Below are positions 42,312 to 49,709 of a stretch of 64,000 nt of DNA, piece by piece (position 1 is the stretch's first letter; each line of letters opens with the position of its first letter). The DNA is taken from contig JACKEQ010000009.1 of the NCBI GenBank assembly GCA_020632885.1, positions 142,072-206,071 on the forward strand, written 5' to 3'. The stretch comes from Alphaproteobacteria bacterium. Lineage in GTDB: Bacteria > Myxococcota_A > UBA796 > GCA-2862545. The notes below the pieces were generated by a model. That model saw only the letters and a list, made by a program, of their open reading frames with translations. It ran no database searches and was not told the origin of the DNA. A program made the position numbers and the translations under genes.

Positions 42312-43222
42312 GGGGTCTCCGACGTGGAGGCGGCGGCGGGGACCGGCTCGCCCGGCAGGGGGTCTGGGCGCGACGAAGCGGCTGGAGCGTCCGGATGCGG
42401 CGGCACAGAGGCAGCGTCCGGACCCCCGCGCCAGGGCCGGATGGGGTCCCCGCCTGCGGCGGGGGGGACCGGCCCGCCCGGCAGGGGGTCTGGACGCGGC
42501 GAAGCGGCTGGAGCGTCCGGATGGGCCGGCACGGAGGCAGCGTCCGGACCCCCGCGCCAGGGCCGGATGGGGTCCCCGCCTGCGGCGGGGGGGACCGGCC
42601 CGCCCGGCAGGGGGTCTGGACGCGGCGGAGCGGCAGGAGCGTCCGGACGCTGCGCCTGGCGGCCCGACCAGCGGCGCATGAGGGCGTTGTCGATGCCGAG
42701 CTGGTCCAGGATCCTGGCGGTGACCGTGTCGAGCAGCGCCGTGCGCGTGGTGGGGTTGCTGTAGAACGACGGCGAGGCGGGCATCACGAGGGCGCCGGCG
42801 CGGGTGACCGCGGCCATGTTCTCGAGGTGGATGAGGCTGTAGGGCGACTCGCGCAGGACGAGCACGAGCGGACGGCGCTCCTTGAGCATGACGTCCGCGG
42901 CACGGCCGATGAGGTCGGTGGACAGCCCGTGGGCGATGCGCGCGAGGCCGCCCGCCGAGCACGGCACCACCACCATGGCGTCGAAGCGCGACGAGCCCGA
43001 CGCGAACGGGGCCGTCATGTCGCCGGGCGGGTGGATCGGGAAGCCGTACTGCGCAGCGTCCTCCCCCACCTCGTCCTGCCAGACGAGGCGGCCGGTGCGC
43101 GAGAACACCACGTGCACGTCGAGGTCCAGCGTGTCGCGATGGTCCGCCAGGAAGGCCAGCACGCGCTGGGCGTAGGGTTGGCCGCTGGCCCCCCCGATGC
43201 CCACCACGATGCGCCGGGTCAC
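42308..43222 (-). CDS. ubiX: UbiX-type flavin prenyltransferase with a repeat-bearing tail
   Basis: 304 residues. The first ~200 are a full UbiX: RIVVGIGGASGQPYAQRVL flavin loop, VVPCSAGGLARIAHGLSTDLIGRAADVML, RESPYSLIHLENMAAVTRAGA. It makes prenylated FMN for UbiD-type decarboxylases; in this pathway the client would be the naphthoate decarboxylase, not in the window. The extra ~100 residues are Pro/Ala/Gly/Asp-rich, from two and a half copies of a 42-residue unit coded by 126-bp direct repeats. UbiX normally ends near residue 200, so the tail is a recent addition. GTG 43222 overlaps the prenyl synthase stop (GTGA); its own stop overlaps the MqnE start (ATGA). Confidence 0.88.
   Translation of the reverse strand: MTRRIVVGIGGASGQPYAQRVLAFLADHRDTLDLDVHVVFSRTGRLVWQDEVGEDAAQYGFPIHPPGDMTAPFASGSSRFDAMVVVPCSAGGLARIAHGLSTDLIGRAADVMLKERRPLVLVLRESPYSLIHLENMAAVTRAGALVMPASPSFYSNPTTRTALLDTVTARILDQLGIDNALMRRWSGRQAQRPDAPAAPPRPDPLPGGPVPPAAGGDPIRPWRGGPDAASVPAHPDAPAASPRPDPLPGGPVPPAAGGDPIRPWRGGPDAASVPPHPDAPAASSRPDPLPGEPVPAAASTSETP
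42341..42654. repeat. 126-bp direct repeat, two full copies and a partial third
   Basis: Units 42341-42466 and 42467-42592, plus ~62 bases of a third from 42593. The spacing is exactly 126 bases in both steps. The second copy differs from the first at several positions. All copies are in frame in ubiX and code a Pro/Ala/Gly/Asp-rich 42-residue unit. It is not a CRISPR or transposon repeat: no spacers and a coding frame is preserved. Confidence 0.88.
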
Positions 43223-44238
43223 AGCGAGCGCTCCACCAGGTAGCGGCCGAGCACCGCGAGAGCGTCGCGACCCACCCCGGACGGCAGGGCATCCAGCGCG
43301 CCCAAGGCCTCCGAGACGTAGCCCCGGGCCACCGCCAGCGTGCGGTCCAGCGCACCCGTGGCCCGCACGCGCTCCACGAGCAGCGGGAGCTCCTCCTCGG
43401 CGGGCGCGCCCTGTTCGAGGCGGTTGCGGAGCGTGCGGTCGCGCTCCATGGCGAAGATGAGGGGCAGCGTGACCTTGCGCTCGCGGAGGTCCGCCCCGCC
43501 GCGCTTGCCCGTGCCCCCCTGGAAGTCGAGCACGTCGTCGGTGAGCTGGAACGCCCGCCCCACGCCGCGGCCGAAGACCGCGAGGGCCTCTGCGGCCTCG
43601 TCGTCGCCCGTGGCCCAGGCGGGCGCGGCCGCGCACCACGCGATGAGCGCGGCGCTCTTGCGGTCCACCACGTCGAGGTAGCCGTCCACGTCGGTCGCGA
43701 GGTCGTGGGCGCGCTTGAGCTGCAGAACCTCGCCCTCCGCCATCCGGGTGACCGTGCGGCCGAGCTCGGTGACCGCGCGGAACCCGCCCTCCTCGGCGGC
43801 GAGGAGGATGGACCGGGCGAGACAGAAGTCGCCCGTGAGCACCGCCACCGGCGCGCCGTAGAGGCGATGGGCGGTGGGCTTGCCGCGCCGGAGGTCGCCC
43901 TCGTCCACCACGTCGTCGTGGAGCAGCGAGCCGAGGTGCAGGAGCTCGCCCGTGCACATCAGGCGCACCATGGGCTCCTCGATGCCGAGGGCCACCCGCG
44001 CGAGGGCCGTGAGGGCGGGCCGGAGCCGCTTGCCACCAGCGTCCACGAGGTAGCGCGCGATGGCGGGCACCTCGGCCACGTCGCTCGCGACGAGCTCGTG
44101 CAGGATGTCCTCCGCCTCGGCGAGCTCGGGAGCCACCAGGGCCAGCGCATCGGCAGGCCCGTCGATCCGCGTGAGCCGCGCCCCGGCGATCAGGCCGGCG
44201 GGGGCGTCCCGGCGGGGGGGTCTGGCCACTGGCTCCAT
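43219..44238 (-). CDS. Polyprenyl diphosphate synthase (menaquinone side chain)
   Basis: 339 residues. First Asp-rich motif DDVVD at 108-112 and second DDVLD at 234-238, with GGKRLRPAL and FQLTDD, the standard trans-isoprenyl diphosphate synthase set binding Mg and allylic substrate. The small side-chain residues before the first motif (GSLLHDD) point to a long-chain product, probably the menaquinone tail. ATG 44238 is the first gene of the menaquinone operon and its stop overlaps the ubiX start. It is divergent from the GbsR/MarR-like regulator; the intergenic region holds nested inverted repeats that may be the operator. Confidence 0.92.
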   Translation of the reverse strand: MEPVARPPRRDAPAGLIAGARLTRIDGPADALALVAPELAEAEDILHELVASDVAEVPAIARYLVDAGGKRLRPALTALARVALGIEEPMVRLMCTGELLHLGSLLHDDVVDEGDLRRGKPTAHRLYGAPVAVLTGDFCLARSILLAAEEGGFRAVTELGRTVTRMAEGEVLQLKRAHDLATDVDGYLDVVDRKSAALIAWCAAAPAWATGDDEAAEALAVFGRGVGRAFQLTDDVLDFQGGTGKRGGADLRERKVTLPLIFAMERDRTLRNRLEQGAPAEEELPLLVERVRATGALDRTLAVARGYVSEALGALDALPSGVGRDALAVLGRYLVERSL

Positions 44239-44264
44239 CCTTCCTCCATGGCCTTGGGCCTATC

Positions 44265-44328
44265 CACGACCTTCAATTTTTTCAATTGATTTTGAAGGAA
44301 TTGAGGACCGGGTTACCCGAAGGTCGTG
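44265..44328. promoter_or_regulatory. Nested inverted repeats in the menaquinone/regulator intergenic region
   Basis: Outer perfect 10-base arms: CACGACCTTC at 44265-44274 and GAAGGTCGTG at 44319-44328, the second covering the regulator's GTG start. Inside, CCTTCAA (44270-44276) and TTGAAGG (44292-44298) flank an AT-rich core with TCAATTGA. This AT-rich island in a GC-rich genome is the probable promoter/operator for both directions. Likely ligand of the GbsR/MarR-like protein; unproven. Confidence 0.55.
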
Positions 44329-44850
44329 ACCACTCCCCGCCAACGCGCGATCCAGATCGCGGGCGCCACCATGGGCGACCTCGTCGACTTCTGGGGCTTC
44401 AAGAGCTCCACGGGTCGGATCTGGACGCTGCTCTATCTCTCCACGGCACCCCTGTCGGCGGACGAGATCGCCGAGCGCACAGGGCTGTCCACGGGGGCCG
44501 TCTCGATGGGGCTCACGGAGCTCGAGCGCTGGGGCGTGGCCGATCGGGCCGTGCTCCCGGGCGTCCGCAAGCGGCACTACCGCGCGGAGACCGACATCTG
44601 GGGCGTGGTGCGCCGCATCTTCCGCGAGCGCGAGCTGCGGCTCGTGGGGAAGGCGCGCGACCGGTTCCAGGAGGCCATCGACCTGCTGGAGGCCATCGAG
44701 GAGCCCACGGAGGAGGACCGTCACGCCCTCGAGCGCCTGCGCGGTCTCCTGGGTCTCGCGACCCTCGGCTACTCGATGATCGAGACCTTCGCGAAGGTCG
44801 GCACCCTCTCGTTGGAGCCCATCCGGGGCGTGCTCTCGCGCGGGCGGTAG
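44326..44850 (+). CDS. GbsR/MarR-like transcription regulator
   Basis: 174 residues, GTG start at 44326. A winged helix resembling GbsR/MarR regulators (LYLSTAPLSADEIAERTGLSTGAVSMGLTELERWGVADR) is followed by a wing with RKRHYRAE and a helical dimer/effector part with IEEPTEEDRHALERLRGLLG. Divergent from the menaquinone operon; the nested inverted repeats between them cover its start codon, so it probably represses itself and the menaquinone genes. No ligand can be named. Stops before a lipoprotein gene on the same strand. Confidence 0.85.
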   Translation: MTTPRQRAIQIAGATMGDLVDFWGFKSSTGRIWTLLYLSTAPLSADEIAERTGLSTGAVSMGLTELERWGVADRAVLPGVRKRHYRAETDIWGVVRRIFRERELRLVGKARDRFQEAIDLLEAIEEPTEEDRHALERLRGLLGLATLGYSMIETFAKVGTLSLEPIRGVLSRGR

Positions 44851-44913
44851 GGCCGGGGTTTGTTGCCGGGCCCGCGACGGGGCAGTATGCGCACGTACAC
44901 CGAGGTGTCCCCC

Positions 44914-45669
44914 ATGATCAGCCTGCTCATGCTCTTCGCCTGCAACGAGACCCCCGAGCTCAAGGGCAGGGTCGTCGACATCTGGAACAACCCGGTGGAG
45001 GGTGCCACGGTCGTCGGCGCTGGCGAGAAGCCGCTCACCGACGAGTACGGCGTGTACTCGCTCGGCACGATCGCCGCGGGCTCCTACGAGATGAAGGCCG
45101 GCAAGGAGGGCTACATCCAGGAGAGCGCCACGGTGGAGATCAAGGACGGCGACAAGGCCGCCCCCACCTTCCGCCTCTACAAGAAGCCCGAGTCGGACGG
45201 CTTCTACGCGGTCACGGTGGGCGACTACCGCCGCGTCGAGCCCAGCACGGTGAAGAGCCTGGGCCACGCGAGCGACACGCTGTACGGCATCGAGGCCCCC
45301 AGCGAGAAGGTGTTCCTCGAGGGCGGCGACGTGAAGATCGTCTACAAGATCGACCTCTCGATCGCCCAGATCAAGAGCCTCGGGCTCAAGCTGCGCAAGC
45401 TGAAGTTCGTGGAGTCCACCGAGATGGCCACGGTGGCGGGCGGCACGCGCACCGAGGTCCCCGTGAACCTGTTCGTGGCGGACTCCGAGCTGCCCCTCGA
45501 GATCACGCCGCTCAAGAGCAAGGGCTTCTTCGTGCTCACCACCAAGGAGCCCCTGGTCGCGGGTGTCTACGCGCTCGAGTCCCAGGATCTCCTGGCACCG
45601 GTGGACGACGACACGTTCATGCGGATCCCCGAGACCCTCCGCACCGTCTACCCCTTCACGGTCAAGTAG
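44914..45669 (+). CDS. Carboxypeptidase-regulatory-like domain lipoprotein
   Basis: 251 residues from ATG 44914 (MISLLMLFAC, Cys at 10, no basic residue; GAGGTG lies upstream). An upstream in-frame ATG 44887 would give MRTYTEVSP before it and a conventional basic n-region, so the true start is uncertain. Residues ~15-90 resemble a carboxypeptidase regulatory-like/CarboxypepD_reg beta sandwich (LKGRVVDIWNNPVEGATVVG, TIAAGSYEMKAGKEGY). The rest is beta-rich with no motif (KSLGLKLRKLKFVES). Exported and possibly cell-surface. Followed by a hairpin and the convergent propeller gene. Confidence 0.7.
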   Translation: MISLLMLFACNETPELKGRVVDIWNNPVEGATVVGAGEKPLTDEYGVYSLGTIAAGSYEMKAGKEGYIQESATVEIKDGDKAAPTFRLYKKPESDGFYAVTVGDYRRVEPSTVKSLGHASDTLYGIEAPSEKVFLEGGDVKIVYKIDLSIAQIKSLGLKLRKLKFVESTEMATVAGGTRTEVPVNLFVADSELPLEITPLKSKGFFVLTTKEPLVAGVYALESQDLLAPVDDDTFMRIPETLRTVYPFTVK

Positions 45670-45674
45670 CGCCC

Positions 45675-45690
45675 GGGCGCCAGCGCGCCC
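45675..45690. terminator. Hairpin between convergent genes
   Basis: GGGCGC (45675-45680) and GCGCCC (45685-45690) with a CAGC loop, just after the lipoprotein stop and touching the stop of the propeller gene. Perfect 6-bp GC stem, no U-tract. The adjoining GCGCCCGGGCGC palindrome gives an alternative fold. Confidence 0.4.
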
Positions 45691-46568
45691 TACGCTTCCG
45701 CCATGCTCCCGTGGTCGCCTCGCGGCGGCCACCCGTAGCCCGTCGACCAGATCCGGAGGCTATCGGCACCCGTGGCCAGCAAGCTGCCGTCCTCCGAGAA
45801 GGCGGCGCACGTCACGGGACCCCGGAAGGCGCAGACGAGGTCCGACTGCGCGCGGTCGCCGAGGTGCGCGAGGCTGAAGAGGGCCACCGCGCCGACGCGC
45901 GTGCCCACCGCGAGGCGGTCGTGGGAGACCGCTGCCATGGTCGGGTCCGCGATGACGACGGACGACGGTTGCTCGTCGCCGGGACCCCACACCGCGACCC
46001 CGCGGGTGGACAGACCGAGCACGTGGGAGCGGCTCCTGACCAGCCGCACCTGCATCGGCTCCGCGTCCCGGCGGAAGGTCGTGCCCGCCCTCAGCGCGGC
46101 GAGCGGCAGCCGCTCGAGGCCGGCCTGGGTGGCGCGCACCAGCACCAGGTCGCCGTCCGAGCCCATGGCGGAGACGCGGGGAGGCAGCGCCAGGCGCGCG
46201 ACGCGACGGTCACGCAGGTAGATCGACAGGCCGCGACGCCCGTCCGGCTCGTCCCCCAGCAGCACCGCGTGATCGCCGATGAAGAAGCCCTCCAGGCCGC
46301 GGGCGTAGCCGTGCTTGCCGACCACGAGGGTCTCGCCGCCGAGCATGCCCACCGCGAAGGACCCCGGCGCCACCGTCAGGTAGCGCTGGCCGTCGGTGTG
46401 CAGGGCGAGCACCGCGACCTCGCCGACGAACGCAACGACGCCCTCCGTGCCGGCGGGCCCGCCCCGGACGAGCTCCCCGCTCTCCATGGCCACGATCAGG
46501 TCGTCGGTTCCAGGCGCCCACGCGAGCGCAGTGGGCCGCCCGGCTGAGCCGTGGCTCAGTCTTCCCAC
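45690..46568 (-). CDS. WD-like beta-propeller protein (second of two paralogues)
   Basis: About 292 residues from GTG 46568. A paralogue of the following gene (PTALAWAPGTDDLIVAMESGELV, ATGADSLRIWS and similar blades), with regular strand repeats of a six- or seven-blade propeller. The start region is unclear. GTG 46568 overlaps the preceding gene by 13 bases; CTG 46559 overlaps its stop as CTGA and is also in frame; neither has a good ribosome-binding site. The N-terminus is shorter than the paralogue's. No catalytic motif; probable scaffolding. Convergent with the lipoprotein at 44914. Confidence 0.7.
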   Translation of the reverse strand: MGRLSHGSAGRPTALAWAPGTDDLIVAMESGELVRGGPAGTEGVVAFVGEVAVLALHTDGQRYLTVAPGSFAVGMLGGETLVVGKHGYARGLEGFFIGDHAVLLGDEPDGRRGLSIYLRDRRVARLALPPRVSAMGSDGDLVLVRATQAGLERLPLAALRAGTTFRRDAEPMQVRLVRSRSHVLGLSTRGVAVWGPGDEQPSSVVIADPTMAAVSHDRLAVGTRVGAVALFSLAHLGDRAQSDLVCAFRGPVTCAAFSEDGSLLATGADSLRIWSTGYGWPPRGDHGSMAEA

Positions 46569-47572
46569 GACCAGATGCGGAGACCCTCCGCGCCGGTGGC
46601 GAGCCAGCGGCCACGCTGCGAGAAGGCCACGCTGGTGACGGGGCTGTTGAAGGCGCGCACGAGGTCCGGGTGCACGCGCTTCTCCAGGCTCGAGATCCTC
46701 GAGAGGGCCACGGCACCGTTGCGCGTGCCGAGCCCGAGGTACTCGCCCGCGTGGGAGATGTCGCCGGCCGTGAGGTCCGGGAGCCGCATGGACTTCGGCT
46801 GGCCGCCCTTCTCGTTCCAGATCGCGATGCCGGTGCTCGTGAAGCCCAGGATGTGCGGGCCGCTGGGGCGCAGCCGGTGCATGGTGGACTCCATGCCCTT
46901 CTGGAAGGACCTCCCCTTCTTCAGCGCGCCGAGCGGCAGGACCTCGAGGCCCGCGTGGGTGGAGCGGAGCAGCAGCAGGCCGCCGTTGGCCGAGACGGTG
47001 GCCGAGACGCGCGAAGGCAGCTTGAGGTGCGCGGTGCGGCGGTCTTCCTTGAAGATCGACAGCGTGCGCTTGCCGTCGCCCTCGTCGCCGAGCATCACGA
47101 CGTACTCGCCGGCGAAGAAGCCGTCCATGCCGCCGAGGTAGGTGTGGCGGGCGTTGATGAGGGTCTCGCCGTCGAGGGTACCGACGGTCCACCCGCCCTG
47201 GCGGTTCATCGTGAGGTAGCGCTTGCGGTCCTCGTGCAGCGCGAGCACGCCGGCCTCGCCGATGGACTCGGTGATGACCCGCGTGCCGAGCACCGGATCC
47301 ACGCTCACGAGCTCCCCGTCGCGCGTGGCCACGATCAGCACCTCGCGCTTGGGCACCCAGGCCAGCGCGGTGGGCTGCTTGACCGGCGGACGCAGCACGG
47401 CCTCCAGTCCACTGCGCTCGTGGAGGTAGTGTGCTTCTGTGACCTCGCGACTCATCTGCGGAACTCTACCGGATTTGTTCGCGTCATCCTGTCCACCCGG
47501 GCCCCCGGAGGCCCGGCCGTCGTGGGAAGCAGACGAACGACGCGGGTGATCGTCGTGATCGTCGTGGCTCAT
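46556..47572 (-). CDS. WD-like beta-propeller protein with His/Asp-rich N-terminus
   Basis: 338 residues from ATG 47572, which overlaps the exonuclease stop as ATGA. The first ~40 residues (MSHDDHDDHPRR, then Ser/Gly/Asp-rich) are disordered and could bind metal. The body holds propeller strands such as PTALAWVPKREVLIVATRDG, VTSVAFSQRGRWLATGAEG and ends LRIWSWED, WD40-like but divergent. An alternative start at 47455 (MSREVTEAHY) would remove the disordered segment. It is the second gene of an exonuclease/propeller/propeller operon; the operon order suggests a nucleic-acid or signalling complex, which is inference only. Confidence 0.75.
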   Translation of the reverse strand: MSHDDHDDHPRRSSASHDGRASGGPGGQDDANKSGRVPQMSREVTEAHYLHERSGLEAVLRPPVKQPTALAWVPKREVLIVATRDGELVSVDPVLGTRVITESIGEAGVLALHEDRKRYLTMNRQGGWTVGTLDGETLINARHTYLGGMDGFFAGEYVVMLGDEGDGKRTLSIFKEDRRTAHLKLPSRVSATVSANGGLLLLRSTHAGLEVLPLGALKKGRSFQKGMESTMHRLRPSGPHILGFTSTGIAIWNEKGGQPKSMRLPDLTAGDISHAGEYLGLGTRNGAVALSRISSLEKRVHPDLVRAFNSPVTSVAFSQRGRWLATGAEGLRIWSWED

Positions 47573-48135
47573 GCGCGTGCCTGCAGACGGAGGAGCCCGA
47601 CGAGGATGTGCGCCTGGTACCAAGCATCCCAGTCCGCGCGATGCACCTTCCCGGGCTCGACGGGCGGCAGGTCGAGGTGGCGCTCCAGCTCCTCCTTGTT
47701 GCTGTCGAACCAGTGCAACCCGAGGATCCCGGTGGCCAGCGCCTTGGTGTCGAGGGCCTTGTAGCCGAACGGATTGGACCGCCCGCTGGCGTGATAGGCG
47801 TAGTTCACGAAGGACCAGTCGAAGGGAGCGTTGTGGCCCACGAAGACCGGCTTGCTGCCCGCTGCGGTGCGGGCCCCGACGAACGCGTCGAGGGCCGTCA
47901 GGGCCTCTTCCATCGGCGTTCCCTCGCGCTTCAGCGCCTCGATGTCGAGCCCGTTCACGGCCATCGCGCCGGGGTCGCAACGGGGCGCCGTGGGGCGGAT
48001 CTCGACGTAGAAGGGCTCGCCGATGGCGAGGCTGTCGCCGTCCACCGGCACGGCCCCGAGCGACACCATGTCGTACAGGCCCGGCACGGGGCCCGAGCAC
48101 TCGATGTCGACACAGAACCACGTCGCGCGCGCCAT
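47569..48135 (-). CDS. DEDDh-type 3'-5' exonuclease
   Basis: 188 residues. Exo I DIECSGP (Asp-Glu pair), Exo II GHNAPFDWSF, Exo III HRADWDAWY with His and Asp of the DEDDh group, so catalysis should be intact. Similar in size to oligoribonuclease/RNase T-like proteins. Cytoplasmic. Its stop overlaps the ATG of the first propeller gene. It is divergent from the membrane retropepsin-like gene with 47 bases between starts. Confidence 0.88.
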   Translation of the reverse strand: MARATWFCVDIECSGPVPGLYDMVSLGAVPVDGDSLAIGEPFYVEIRPTAPRCDPGAMAVNGLDIEALKREGTPMEEALTALDAFVGARTAAGSKPVFVGHNAPFDWSFVNYAYHASGRSNPFGYKALDTKALATGILGLHWFDSNKEELERHLDLPPVEPGKVHRADWDAWYQAHILVGLLRLQARA

Positions 48136-48182
48136 GGGGTCCTCCAGCCCGGGGGACTATTCGGTTTCACCGGGGCGCGCCC

Positions 48183-49292
48183 ATGAAGGCCACCGGCGCG
48201 ACAGCGGCGCTCGCGCTGGCGAGCGTCGTGCCCGCAAGCGTGGCCTACGCGGCGGCCATCGGCCTCGGCCTGCACCGGCACGGCACCCCGTGGGCGGTGA
48301 GCGTGGGCGCCACGCTGGTGGTGTTCCTGCCGCCGGTGATGGCGGCCACCGCAGCGACACACCGGGCGCGCGCGTTCTTCGCCGCGACGCTGGCGTGGAC
48401 CCTCGCGGGGCTCGCGGTGCTGCCGGTGTACTTCCCCGGAGAGCGCCGCGACGCGGTGTCCGCGGGGCTGTCGCTCCTGATGGGCAGTGCCGGCTGGGAG
48501 GACTTCGCCGAGCGCGTGGCCGACAGCCTGCCCGAGGAGCCGGAGCTCGCGGCCCCCGAGCTCGCCCAGGCCGTCGAGGTGGTGCCGGCTCCCCTGCCCC
48601 CCGCACGCGACCTGCTCGACCACGAGATCGTCCTCCCGTACGAGGGCGAGGGCCGGAACCTCGCGATCCCCGTGGTGTTCCAGCGCGGTGACGTGGAGCT
48701 CGAGGTGCTGATGATGCTCGACACCGGCGCCACGTACACCACCCTCCCCACCGACGTGCTCGCGAAGCTCGGGCTCTCGGAGCGCCCCGACGATCCCGTG
48801 CTCCGCCTGCACACCGCGAACGGCGAGCGCGACGCGCACATCCTGGCCGTGGATCACGTCTGGCTCGGCGACCTGCGGCTCGACGGGGTGGCGATCGCCA
48901 CCTGCGACCCCTGCCGATCCGCCGACACCGTGGGGCTGCTCGGGCTCAACGTGGCCGGCGGGTTCAACATGGCGATCGACGCCGACCGGCGCGAGGTCAC
49001 GTTCACCCGGCGGGACGCGCACGATCGCAAGCTCGACGCCAAGCCGTGGATCGACCTGGACGCCCGGTTCGCCCGCTACCCAGGCGGTCGCGTGGAGGTC
49101 ACCGTGGACCTCGAGAACCGCAACGACCGCGATCTCACGGCCGTCAGCGCCCAGGTGAAGTGCGGCGAGACCCGCTGGACCATCGACCTCGGCGAGGTCG
49201 GCGCCGGGGAGTCCGTACAGCGCAAACGCCGCCTGCCCCGCCATGATACGTGCGACGCCTACGAGATCTCGCTTCACCAGGTGAGTTACTGA
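48183..49292 (+). CDS. Membrane-anchored retropepsin-like aspartic protease
   Basis: 369 residues. Two or three membrane helices lie in the first ~85 residues (ALALASVVPASVAYAAAIG, TLVVFLPPVMAATAATH, FFAATLAWTLAGLAVLPV). A retropepsin-like domain follows (~150-290) with the catalytic Asp180 in MMLDTGATYTTLP and a flap/psi-loop GLLGLNVAGGF. One catalytic Asp per chain is typical, so a homodimer is expected. A C-terminal beta-rich region (~300-369) with VTVDLENRNDRDLTAVSAQ may be an Ig-like or regulatory domain. Ends at 49292. The 49293-49484 stretch beyond it is described under infA. Confidence 0.8.
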   Translation: MKATGATAALALASVVPASVAYAAAIGLGLHRHGTPWAVSVGATLVVFLPPVMAATAATHRARAFFAATLAWTLAGLAVLPVYFPGERRDAVSAGLSLLMGSAGWEDFAERVADSLPEEPELAAPELAQAVEVVPAPLPPARDLLDHEIVLPYEGEGRNLAIPVVFQRGDVELEVLMMLDTGATYTTLPTDVLAKLGLSERPDDPVLRLHTANGERDAHILAVDHVWLGDLRLDGVAIATCDPCRSADTVGLLGLNVAGGFNMAIDADRREVTFTRRDAHDRKLDAKPWIDLDARFARYPGGRVEVTVDLENRNDRDLTAVSAQVKCGETRWTIDLGEVGAGESVQRKRRLPRHDTCDAYEISLHQVSY

Positions 49293-49313
49293 TCTTCTGG
49301 CCGGGTCGTCGGG

Positions 49314-49324
49314 TGGTCAGACCA
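49314..49324. promoter_or_regulatory. Second FadR-like palindrome TGGTCAGACCA
   Basis: Perfect 11-base palindrome inside a longer GTGGTC-A-GACCAC (49313-49325), 160 bases upstream of infA and shortly after the protease stop. Same half-sites as 13989-13999, so the FadR-type regulator at 13333-13956 may act here too. Confidence 0.45.
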
Positions 49325-49406
49325 CTGAATGCCCACGGCATCCCGCGCGATCCCGGGGCGCTCCGGGGCCCCCGCGGGCACGGGCAGGGTCGCGATCCCC
49401 GCGTCA

Positions 49407-49446
49407 CAGGGCGGTGGCTTCCGGCGCCCTGCTGGTTGGCAGGGCG
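49407..49446 (+). promoter_or_regulatory. Mutually exclusive hairpins in the infA leader
   Basis: Three short segments: A CAGGGCG (49407-49413), B CGCCCTGC (49425-49432), C GCAGGGCG (49439-49446). A pairs perfectly with B over 7 bases and C pairs perfectly with B over 8 bases, so only one hairpin can form at a time. They lie 26 bases before the ribosome-binding site (49472-49478) of infA, a layout like an attenuator or leader switch. No known riboswitch class is recognised. Confidence 0.5.
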
Positions 49447-49484
49447 TACCAGCGCGTTAGGACCGCCCGTCGGAGGAGACGTAC

Positions 49485-49703
49485 TTGGCATCGGACGACC
49501 TCATCGAGATCGAAGGCATCATCAAGGAAGTGTTCCCAGGCGGGCACTTCCTCGTGGAGACGGACGCGTCCACCGAGGTGCACGCGCACCTGGCGGGCAA
49601 GCTGCGCCGCTACCGCATCCGCGTGGTGCTGGGCGACCGGGTCACGGTCGCGGTCTCCCCGTACGACCTCACCAAGGGTCGCATCGTCTTCCGCCACAAG
49701 TAG
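49485..49703 (+). CDS. infA: Translation initiation factor IF-1
   Basis: 72 residues, the family's usual size. The S1-like OB fold is complete: EIEGIIKEVFPGGHFLVETD, VHAHLAGKLRRYRIRVVLGDRVTVAVSPYDLTKGRIVFR. IF-1 binds the A site of the 30S subunit in initiation. TTG start at 49485 behind GGAGGAG (49472-49478). It is not next to ribosomal-protein genes, which is the frequent neighbourhood elsewhere. The 192-base space before it holds a FadR-like palindrome and three alternately pairing segments but no coding sequence. Confidence 0.96.
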   Translation: MASDDLIEIEGIIKEVFPGGHFLVETDASTEVHAHLAGKLRRYRIRVVLGDRVTVAVSPYDLTKGRIVFRHK

Positions 49704-49709
49704 GCCGCC

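Noticed and set aside
42341..42654. Possible CRISPR array
   Set aside because: Units are contiguous without spacers, 126 bases long and in a coding frame.
49293..49484. tRNA or small RNA gene before infA
   Set aside because: No cloverleaf or T-loop motif; only the palindrome and alternative hairpins are visible.
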